Source of the DNA: a virus
IMG/VR virus record: IMGVR_UViG_3300028025_000986
Span: 1 to 28,644 of that record
DNA: 28,644 nucleotides
Strand: one strand, 5' to 3'
Position numbers and translations under genes: made by a program
Notes under the pieces: generated by a model
Told to the model about the DNA's origin: nothing
The model's database searches: none
The model's input: the letters and a program-made list of their open reading frames with translations, nothing else
Shown: in pieces, positions 23,082-28,644 of the stretch
Layout of the letters: each line of letters starts with the position of its first letter
Position numbering within the stretch: position 1 is the stretch's first letter

Positions 23082-23846
23082 TTATAGCCAGGTGCGGTCT
23101 ACGATTGTACCGTATTCTGCGCCTGCGTCTGCTGATGCTCCTGATGGAAGCAAACGGAATGTTACTGGGAATGTTGATGCTGCGTTACGAGCCAAAGAGA
23201 ACTGTGACTGTTGTACAGAAAGAACACGACGTGCATAGTATACACGCTCAGTCTTTGATGATTCTGCAGTTGTTGGAGCTTGTCCAATTGCAACTAGCTG
23301 ACGCTCAACTGGAGCTTCTCCTAGTGCACCTGCTGCAAGACCTAGCTTCTTACCGTTTTCAGTAAGAGTTGCTGCTGATTGTCCAAATACGGCAAGAACG
23401 TTCTCAAGAGTTCCTTCTGCCATTTCTGTTGCAATCATAACTTCCATTGTCTCCTTGAACAGCTTAGCTGTATCAAGAAGCTGATCTACTGTTACTGAAC
23501 CGTATGATGGGTTGTAAGTAATTTGAAGACCGTTGTTTGTAAATCCGACGTTACGGTAAGCAGCTCCTGAGTTTGCAAGAGTTGCTGGTGCAACTGCTGA
23601 ACCTGTGGTTGCATCTACTGCGTTAAGAGTTGTTGTGTATGACTCTCCTGCAACGTATGGTCCTGGTGTAGCTGATGTTCCATTCTTAAATGCTGGGACT
23701 GTCTTATTACGTCCAGCAGCGCCTGTGATAGCTGTTCCTGGAACCATGTTTTCTACGTAACCTGATGTAGTAGAATCTTCTACTGACAAAAATAGTGGTG
23801 ACGCACCAACAAGAATGTTTCTAGCATTACCTGTGTTTTGTGCCAT
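23082..23846 (-). CDS. Major tail (tube) protein
   Basis: This 254-residue beta-rich, Ala/Thr/Gly-rich protein lies just before the G/GT chaperones and after the tail terminator protein, the usual place of the tail tube subunit. It has an NARNILVGASPLFLS start, a YRNVGFTNNGLQITYN segment at about 97-112 and a helix AKLFKETMEVMIATEMAEGT at about 126-145, common in the actinophage tube protein style. Many copies stack into the tube through which DNA passes. ATG at 23846 has GGAGG at a 9-base spacing. A 111-base leader with candidate promoters and a strong terminator behind the gene suggest separate, high expression. Arginine codons are nearly all CGN, unlike the tape measure gene, where AGA is common. 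Confidence 0.85.
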   Translation of the reverse strand: MAQNTGNARNILVGASPLFLSVEDSTTSGYVENMVPGTAITGAAGRNKTVPAFKNGTSATPGPYVAGESYTTTLNAVDATTGSAVAPATLANSGAAYRNVGFTNNGLQITYNPSYGSVTVDQLLDTAKLFKETMEVMIATEMAEGTLENVLAVFGQSAATLTENGKKLGLAAGALGEAPVERQLVAIGQAPTTAESSKTERVYYARRVLSVQQSQFSLARNAASTFPVTFRLLPSGASADAGAEYGTIVDRTWL

Positions 23847-23870
23847 GTTGTATAACCTCCATTAAATAAA

Positions 23871-23899
23871 TATATATATATTGACTTACTTTAAATCAA
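23871..23899 (-). promoter_or_regulatory. Candidate promoter P-b of the major tail protein
   Basis: TTGATT (23894-23899), a 17-base spacer and TATATA (23871-23876), within a TA run, resemble -35 and -10 boxes on the minus strand. A start near 23864 would give a very short leader ahead of the GGAGG at 23856-23860. The low complexity of the TA run makes this match weak. Confidence 0.3.
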
Positions 23900-23928
23900 G
23901 CTGGCTAGGCTCATTTCCTCTTAGTCCA

Positions 23929-23957
23929 ATTTTACTGGATTAAGCCTTTAAAAGCAA
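23929..23957 (-). promoter_or_regulatory. Candidate promoter P-a of the major tail protein
   Basis: TTGCTT (23952-23957), a 17-base spacer and TAAAAT (23929-23934) match 4/6 and 5/6 positions of the bacterial consensus on the minus strand. It would leave a leader of about 75 bases. There is no TG extension, unlike the other promoters here. The otherwise unusual 111-base gap before this gene supports a control role. Confidence 0.35.
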
Positions 23958-24467
23958 CTAGGCAAAACGGCCTAGTCTATCGGTGACTCTAGAGTACTTG
24001 ACCTCTAATATTACGTCTGCTGACAGGAACCCCTGAAGTTCTTGAGATGGCTCAATTGGAGAGGTCTCTGTAATATGAATGCTGTGAAAAATTAATTTAT
24101 TAGAAGTCTTTGAGGAATTGACATCCTTTGCAGATTCGTCCATTCTTCTGAAAAGGTCTGTCATGAGGTTTCTCATCTCATAGATTTCTGTTACATCTGT
24201 TGAATAGATGGTGAACAAAACCTTCTCACAGCATATTAGCCAGTTCTCCTCATAGGATAAACCAATCTTGTCATATACTATATGCTTCTTGCCGTTTAGG
24301 AATTGATCCATTTCTGGCAATTGCTGGACTGGAACAATAGGGATTATCTCTGTTCCAAGGTTGTCTGAGTAATAATCGTTCTGATTAAACATTCCCGTCA
24401 ATTTTAATTGTGTCCATAGGAACTTGCGAAGCTCGAACATTGCGTCTATCTTATAATCTACTGTCAT
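23958..24467 (-). CDS. Tail terminator / tail completion protein
   Basis: The 169-residue protein is mixed alpha/beta with an N-terminal helix (MFELRKFLWTQLKLTG), and EENWLICCEKVLFTIYST at about 74-91 followed by a helix (IYEMRNLMTDLFRRMDESAK), ending ADVILEVKYSRVTDRLGRFA. This pattern and its place directly before the major tail protein suggest the tail terminator, which caps the finished tube and joins it to the head. ATG at 24467 overlaps the previous stop (ATGA) and has GGAGG upstream. The call depends on gene order and fold style more than on a signature motif. Confidence 0.75.
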   Translation of the reverse strand: MTVDYKIDAMFELRKFLWTQLKLTGMFNQNDYYSDNLGTEIIPIVPVQQLPEMDQFLNGKKHIVYDKIGLSYEENWLICCEKVLFTIYSTDVTEIYEMRNLMTDLFRRMDESAKDVNSSKTSNKLIFHSIHITETSPIEPSQELQGFLSADVILEVKYSRVTDRLGRFA

Positions 24468-25252
24468 AGTGAGCCTCCAAATGATGAACTTAATGCTGCG
24501 TCCGCCTGCATTCTTATTTTACCAGCACTGAAGCTATACTGCACCTTTTTAATATTAATTGGGACATCTAGGGCTTTAGCAATCTTAGCATTAAAGATTC
24601 TTTGGAATCCAGATGAACGTATTGAAGAGTTTACTAGTTGACCGCCAAAAAATCTACCATACGTGAGAGCAAACTGATTTGTTGCCGCCCTGCCTCCAGG
24701 CCTCTTGACGGTCACTGAGCTACCTTTTGGCATAAAGACTGTTGCACCATCTAATTCAAATACTAAGCGCTCTGCTGACTTTGGGCGAATTACTACGGGC
24801 ATTCCCTCTTCCATCACGGTAGCCTTATTGCTAAATACATACTTTCTTTTTTGCTTTTTGTTTTTAGAAGGAACTGCTGATTTAGATAATTTAAAGTCAC
24901 GACCTATTCTAAATGAAAGTCCACCTGTGTCTATTAAATATAAATCAAATAATCTAAACGAGGGGTTTCCTGTCTTATTCCACTCATATACGTGGTGAAG
25001 GCTTTTAGGCTTTGTTCTTGCCTGAGCATCTACATACTGACCGAAGTCTTTTTCTATTTGATTAAATATGGTTGTTTTAAATAAGTTTTTAAATTCGGCA
25101 TTTGATGTCAGCTTAGAAAGGACTGCAGCTTCATAGTATAGGAATGCTGATATCTGGGCTACTGTGCTGTCCTTGATTACTCCTGGAACTGATCCAGCCA
25201 TCAATCTTTCTAGACCGCTAGATGCTTGCAGTAATGCTACGCTACTGTCCAA
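24464..25252 (-). CDS. Neck / head-tail connection protein
   Basis: The 262-residue protein lies third in the neck cluster. It starts with helices (about 1-90), including a QIEKDFGQYVDAQARTK region, then a basic segment (KSAVPSKNKKQKRKYVF) at about 127-143, a beta-rich part (RLVFELDGATVFMPKGSSVT), and a C-terminal basic part. The middle resembles HK97 gp10-type neck proteins in general form. I chose the TTG at 25252, which has AGG shortly upstream and overlaps the previous gene by 11 bases. An internal ATG at residue 18 is the alternative. Function is inferred from the gene order adaptor, stopper, neck, tail terminator. Confidence 0.68.
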   Translation of the reverse strand: MDSSVALLQASSGLERLMAGSVPGVIKDSTVAQISAFLYYEAAVLSKLTSNAEFKNLFKTTIFNQIEKDFGQYVDAQARTKPKSLHHVYEWNKTGNPSFRLFDLYLIDTGGLSFRIGRDFKLSKSAVPSKNKKQKRKYVFSNKATVMEEGMPVVIRPKSAERLVFELDGATVFMPKGSSVTVKRPGGRAATNQFALTYGRFFGGQLVNSSIRSSGFQRIFNAKIAKALDVPINIKKVQYSFSAGKIRMQADAALSSSFGGSL

Positions 25253-25670
25253 TTACCTGACTCTCCGATCTTTTTATAGTGGCGTTATATCCAACAATTC
25301 CACCTAGTGGTTCTGTCATTGGAACAACACCCATTACTTCAAATACTGTCGGAGTGTTATTTGGAAAGTTAATTTCTTCCCATATTACGGTGCCATCTAG
25401 ATTTCTGATATTTGTAATCTTTTCTCTAAAGGTAACCTTTGTTGCAGTTCTTACTTGGAGGACCTGATCATTTAAATATTTATTAGAAAAGACTTGCTTA
25501 TCTCCAGCCGTTCTTGAAGATGAGTTGCTTACTGTACCTTTAGCACTGCATGGTACTGTTCTAGTAAACTGCCACTCTTTTTTTAAAGCCCCTGTCGACT
25601 CATCCTGTGTGTCAAACTGCTTATAGACATCCATAAGCATAGGAAAGACTGAATCAATAATGGCATACAT
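25242..25670 (-). CDS. Putative head-tail stopper
   Basis: This 142-residue beta-barrel-like protein follows the adaptor with a TAATG overlap at its start (25668-25672). It shows DVYKQFDTQDESTGALKKEW near the start and a C-terminal VFEVMGVVPM strand with a GYNATIKRSE end. Size, beta content and order fit head-completion stopper proteins (gp16-like or HK97 gp7-like), which hold DNA in the capsid. There is no catalytic motif. A role as another neck ring is also possible. Confidence 0.68.
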   Translation of the reverse strand: MYAIIDSVFPMLMDVYKQFDTQDESTGALKKEWQFTRTVPCSAKGTVSNSSSRTAGDKQVFSNKYLNDQVLQVRTATKVTFREKITNIRNLDGTVIWEEINFPNNTPTVFEVMGVVPMTEPLGGIVGYNATIKRSESQVIGQ

Positions 25671-26656
25671 TAGATCAGAACCATTTGAGTAATAACATAC
25701 GGATTAAGAAGCTGATCTACATATAGATTGCCAGTTCCCTTTGATGCCGATGCATTATACTCAAAGCTCCAGTCAAATGTCTTGATTGATTTGATATACT
25801 TATTTCTCCAGACCTTGTCCTTTGAGAAGTAATCTTTCATCAGTTCAACTGTAGCAAGCTGGACCTTATCTGGAACAGATTCCCATCCAAATTGTCCTAC
25901 GATCTTGTACTTAATATTTTTAGAAAATACACCGTTAAATGTATCATTAATTGATGGCGGAACTAAACCATTTGCAACATATACCGTATTATCCAATAGG
26001 TTAGTTCTGTTTACTCTTACTCCGAATCCAGTCTCTGAAACAATTGGATCGTACAACCAGTTATTGACTTTAGGAGTAGCAAGATTGTCCACTAGCAAGA
26101 TATCATTAGAGTAAATCTTATATATCTTGTTTAGCTTAGCTGGAAGTGGAAGGGTGTCTGAATCATCTCCGTAGATTGATTCTTCTCCTGAATATAGATA
26201 AAAATCTTGATTTGTAAAATCTTCTACTATCTTTCTTGCATATCTTTCTGCTGCCTGTAGATCTCCGTATGTCTTATAATTTGGATCGCTTGGGTCTGCC
26301 CCAAAGTTCAAATCATCTATCTGTTCATTGATATTGATATAAGGAGATACTACATTAGCATATGTGGTATGTGTTCCTACTGCCCCGCCTGAAACTGTAT
26401 ACTGCCATACAATCTTAAAGTTTCTAGGATATGACGAATACGAAAATGGCAACACTATTTGATAGGTACCAATATCTGTCTCTACCGCCGTTGCATTAAT
26501 CGTCGACAATATAGTTGTCGGTAGTATGACATTGGTTGGATCTTTTGTTACGTCATAAATCTTTGCTGTTACAACGCTAGAAGGTGTTATTAGTTCACCC
26601 TCCCAATAGATCTTTGTTCTAATTGGTGAGTTGCTGTTTACGTATATCTCTGCCAT
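25670..26656 (-). CDS. Head-tail adaptor (connector) protein
   Basis: The 328-residue protein has an N-terminal beta domain (about 1-105, including PIRTKIYWEGELITPSSVV) and a helical middle with DPNYKTYGDLQAAERYARKI at about 123-142 followed by VEDFTNQDFYLY. That helical segment resembles the gp6/gp15-type head-tail connector family, where it packs under the portal. The C-terminal part has VQLATVELMKDYF and FDWSFEYN. It would form the first ring below the portal. ATG at 26656 has no clear Shine-Dalgarno. The extra N-terminal beta domain makes it longer than simple adaptors of about 100 residues, which suggests a fusion with an Ig-like module. Confidence 0.75.
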   Translation of the reverse strand: MAEIYVNSNSPIRTKIYWEGELITPSSVVTAKIYDVTKDPTNVILPTTILSTINATAVETDIGTYQIVLPFSYSSYPRNFKIVWQYTVSGGAVGTHTTYANVVSPYININEQIDDLNFGADPSDPNYKTYGDLQAAERYARKIVEDFTNQDFYLYSGEESIYGDDSDTLPLPAKLNKIYKIYSNDILLVDNLATPKVNNWLYDPIVSETGFGVRVNRTNLLDNTVYVANGLVPPSINDTFNGVFSKNIKYKIVGQFGWESVPDKVQLATVELMKDYFSKDKVWRNKYIKSIKTFDWSFEYNASASKGTGNLYVDQLLNPYVITQMVLI

Positions 26657-26670
26657 GTTATAGGCTTAGA

Positions 26671-27078
26671 TTAGTTGTAATACTCCTGAACTTCCTTTGG
26701 AGTTGCTAATCTGAAGCCCTCCTCCTTATCAAAAATTTCTTGAGCATTGTCTTCTGTCATTGCAATAAACGGGTGCTCTCTTGTAAATGTAAATCCATTG
26801 ATATCATACCTGAAGTTTTCTCTAGTCATTCTAACTAGCACTGTGTCTTCTGGCTGAGCATTTGGATCAAATCTTGGAAGAATCTCTTCTGCGTTCTCGC
26901 TGAATTCATCTGTCGAATCTTCGATGTCCTTAATAGTCTTTTGATAAACAGACCATGTGACTCCCTCTTCTGCAAGGGCGGCAACGATATCTGCCTTACT
27001 CTTAATACCATCAGTATCAACTGCAAAGTCCTCTGCAATTTTTCTGAGTTCTGCTACTTTCAATGTCTCGAATGACAT
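26671..27078 (-). CDS. Head-region protein with SAP/LEM-like N-terminus
   Basis: The 135-residue protein begins with a helix-extended loop-helix pattern (LKVAELRKIAEDFAV, then KSKADIVAALAEEGVTW) at residues 5-42, similar to SAP, LEM and Rho-N-type folds that often bind nucleic acid or other proteins. Residues about 68-135 form a mixed domain with RFDPNAQPEDTVLVRMTREN and a C-terminal helix. Such genes commonly follow the capsid gene in actinophages. It may be a minor head or connector-associated protein. ATG at 27078 has AAAGGAG at a good distance, and a strong promoter candidate lies at 27104-27132. Confidence 0.78.
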   Translation of the reverse strand: MSFETLKVAELRKIAEDFAVDTDGIKSKADIVAALAEEGVTWSVYQKTIKDIEDSTDEFSENAEEILPRFDPNAQPEDTVLVRMTRENFRYDINGFTFTREHPFIAMTEDNAQEIFDKEEGFRLATPKEVQEYYN

Positions 27079-27103
27079 ATTATCTCCTTTGTTAGGTTAT
27101 TCA

Positions 27104-27132
27104 ATTATAGCATTGATAAATTAAAATGAAAA
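27104..27132 (-). promoter_or_regulatory. Candidate promoter for the neck and connector genes
   Basis: A perfect TATAAT (27104-27109) is preceded by TGC, and TTTTCA (27127-27132) lies 17 bases upstream, giving an extended -10 promoter on the minus strand. The -35 box is part of the T run of the terminator at 27133-27154. The start would be near 27097, shortly before the AAAGGAG of the SAP/LEM-like gene. Confidence 0.7.
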
Positions 27133-27154
27133 GCCCCCAAAATTAATTGGGGGC
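27122..27154 (-). terminator. Intrinsic terminator after the major capsid protein
   Basis: GCCCCCAA (27133-27140) and TTGGGGGC (27147-27154) form a perfect 8-bp stem around a 6-base loop, followed on the minus strand by TTTTCATTTTAA. The hairpin is 26 bases after the capsid gene stop, so most transcripts should end here. Confidence 0.9.
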
Positions 27155-27180
27155 CTTTCGAGGGTTTTATCTTAAATTAA

Positions 27181-28230
27181 TTAAGAAGCAACCTTAACGT
27201 TCTTTACAACGACCCAAGCGTCAGCTTGTTCGATCTGGACGCCAACACGAGTATACATTGTGTACTCGATTGAGTCCTTACGTGGCCAGAAGAAGCGGTA
27301 GACTGTTACGTCACGCTTAACTCCGATAACTACGTTATTTGGGAATGACAAGTGAATGTCTCCGTGTGATCCTGTTGGTGTTGTGTAATCACCAGTCTGT
27401 GTCTCGTTAAGAAGTGGTACTTCAACAATCGGAATACCGAATGCGAATGGTGCCACATATCCTGCTGGTCCACCTAGTGGTGCGACTCCGCCACGGATAA
27501 CGCTTGAAGCGATGTCCTGTGGAATTGTCTGGTTTGTTCCAATGCTGTTAGCATATAGGAAATCCTGAATCAAGTTTGATCCAGCAAGGAAGCGAAGGTC
27601 TCCACGACGTTGCTTGTACTTACGTGGCATAGCCTTAAGTGCCTTGTTGAATACTTCACGTGATACTGCGGCTCCAGCTGCGTCTACGACACGACCTGAT
27701 GCCTTTGCCTTCTTTACAACGCCATCAAATGACTTGTAAAGTGCGTCTGAAGAAAGTGCTGTGTTTCCGTTAAGGATAACATCTTCAATGTCATTTCCTG
27801 CTTGTGTTGCCATCAAGCGGGCAATGTGATCTTCTAGGTCTGCGCCTTCAATGTTGTCTTCTAGAGACTCTGTTGAAAGCTCCCAGTCCATGCGGAGTTT
27901 CTTTGTTGTCAAAGAGATTTTTGAGAAAGTTACTGCATTGTTAGATGCTGTATCGTCTGCCTCAGTTGCAAGCTTCATAAGCTTCTCACCAACGGACATA
28001 CGGTCAATCTCGGCTGTGTCTGACTTCATACGAACTGTACGTGCGACCTTACCGATTACGGTTGCGTCGAACATATAGTCAAGGAAGCGAGCTGATTGTT
28101 CTGGGTTAAGAAGTCCACCGTTACCAGCTTCTGATGCACGGTGTGTTCCTGTTCCACCAGTTGTTGAGGCAAATGTGCCTGTAGCTGTAGTTCCAGCTGC
28201 AACTGCTTTTTCTAATGTTTCATTGCTCAT
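27181..28230 (-). CDS. Major capsid protein, HK97 fold
   Basis: The 349-residue protein has a flexible Gly/Thr/Ala-rich N-terminus (about 1-38), then LNPEQSARFLDYMFDATVIG at about 41-60, a TVRMKSDTAEIDRMSVGEK loop, WELSTESLEDNIEG at about 116-129, and a C-terminal part ending YTRVGVQIEQADAWVVVKNV. This layout fits HK97-fold phage capsid subunits: N-arm, E-loop, spine helix, P- and A-domains. Hundreds of copies form the icosahedral head. The gene follows the partial protease or scaffold gene after 15 bases and ends at a strong terminator. Its codons use CGT/CGC for arginine far more than the tape measure gene, consistent with high expression. Confidence 0.93.
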   Translation of the reverse strand: MSNETLEKAVAAGTTATGTFASTTGGTGTHRASEAGNGGLLNPEQSARFLDYMFDATVIGKVARTVRMKSDTAEIDRMSVGEKLMKLATEADDTASNNAVTFSKISLTTKKLRMDWELSTESLEDNIEGADLEDHIARLMATQAGNDIEDVILNGNTALSSDALYKSFDGVVKKAKASGRVVDAAGAAVSREVFNKALKAMPRKYKQRRGDLRFLAGSNLIQDFLYANSIGTNQTIPQDIASSVIRGGVAPLGGPAGYVAPFAFGIPIVEVPLLNETQTGDYTTPTGSHGDIHLSFPNNVVIGVKRDVTVYRFFWPRKDSIEYTMYTRVGVQIEQADAWVVVKNVKVAS

Positions 28231-28245
28231 TATTTTATACCTACC

Positions 28246-28644
28246 TTAGTTGAATATTTCGTTTACGGAACCGAGGAAAGAACCGTTCCATTTAGATTTT
28301 TTGATTGTTACTTCTTCTGATCGGCCAAGATCTGAAGACTTCTTGATTGCAGTCTCTGATTCTACTGCGTCGACACGCTTTTGTACACCATCAATCGTGT
28401 TCTTGATGTTATTTACAGCGCTTGAAAGTGCTGTGTGTTGTTCTGCCAACTCTGAAATTCTAGCATCTACGCTCTTGCTGAAAGTTTCAACAGTCTCTTG
28501 GATTGTCGTTACTTGTGCTGCATTTGCTTCAGATGCCTTATTTAGAGTTTCTGAGAAAAAGCCTTTTAGATCGCCTAACATCTTCGCAAAATCAGGTTCA
28601 TCAACCTTATCTTCTGATACTTCGGCTGCTTTTTCCAGAGTCTC
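28246..28644 (-). CDS. C-terminal part of a capsid protease/scaffold protein (5' end beyond window)
   Basis: The frame is open from the right edge at 28644 to TAA at 28246, giving 132 visible residues. The ATG at 28581 lies inside this frame, so it need not be the start. The sequence is charged and helical, with a long coiled-coil-like stretch (FFSETLNKASEANAAQV, then VDARISELAEQHTAL, then IKNTIDGVQKRVDAVE) and a basic KKSKWNGSFLGSVNEIFN end. Helical tails of this type, directly before the capsid gene, are common in capsid maturation proteases with a C-terminal scaffold part (XkdF-like serine proteases). The catalytic part would be outside the window, so the name is an inference. Confidence 0.65.
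   Translation of the reverse strand, partial: ETLEKAAEVSEDKVDEPDFAKMLGDLKGFFSETLNKASEANAAQVTTIQETVETFSKSVDARISELAEQHTALSSAVNNIKNTIDGVQKRVDAVESETAIKKSSDLGRSEEVTIKKSKWNGSFLGSVNEIFN

Noticed and set aside
1-28644. tRNA genes, CRISPR arrays, insertion sequences, integrase or attachment sites
   Set aside because: No cloverleaf-like sequence, spaced direct repeat array, transposase or integrase motif was seen on either strand.

Overview
The window is a stretch of a tailed double-stranded DNA bacteriophage genome. Every gene I can support lies on the minus strand, so transcription runs from right to left. The long tape measure gene, the major tail protein, the chaperone pair made by ribosomal frameshifting, and the absence of sheath or contractile-baseplate genes point to a long-tailed, non-contractile (siphovirus-like) particle. 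The style of the minor tail, neck, SSB and primase proteins resembles phages of Actinobacteria. The DNA is visibly AT-rich, which would suit a low-GC actinobacterium such as a freshwater lineage. That host assignment is inference, and no host gene, tRNA or integrase is present to confirm it.

Region by region, following transcription. (1) Head, 28644 to 26671: the C-terminal end of a gene cut by the window edge (probably protease or scaffold), the major capsid protein, then an intrinsic terminator and a promoter, and a small protein with a SAP/LEM-like start. (2) Neck, 26656 to 23958: four tightly coupled genes that look like head-tail adaptor, stopper, neck protein and tail terminator. (3) Tail tube and assembly, 23846 to 14073: major tail protein with its own terminator, a new promoter, tail assembly chaperones G and GT with a CCCAAAC slippery site, and a 2741-residue tape measure protein. 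(4) Tail tip and fibres, 14076 to 5239: a distal-tail-like protein, an 1146-residue hub with a lectin-like insert, an acidic Pro-Gly-Asp repeat protein, a fibre or baseplate protein, a 925-residue fibre ending in an S74 intramolecular chaperone, and three small proteins. (5) Replication, 5149 to 1: metallophosphoesterase, zinc-ribbon protein, HTH DNA-binding protein, a 34-residue zinc finger, a conserved small protein, putative helicase loader, DnaB-like helicase, a small conserved protein, DnaG-like primase, and a gp32-like single-stranded DNA-binding protein cut by the left edge.

The genes are packed with ATGA, GTGA and TAATG overlaps, so most expression is probably set by a few control regions. 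Four candidate promoters share an extended -10 box (TGN followed by TATAAT, TACAAT or TATACT). Two of them directly follow an intrinsic terminator. One lies inside a perfect palindrome with a hairpin immediately downstream, between the structural and replication modules. The most unusual protein feature is a kinase-like (HipA/PI3K-like) segment with most catalytic residues apparently in place, inside the tape measure protein.
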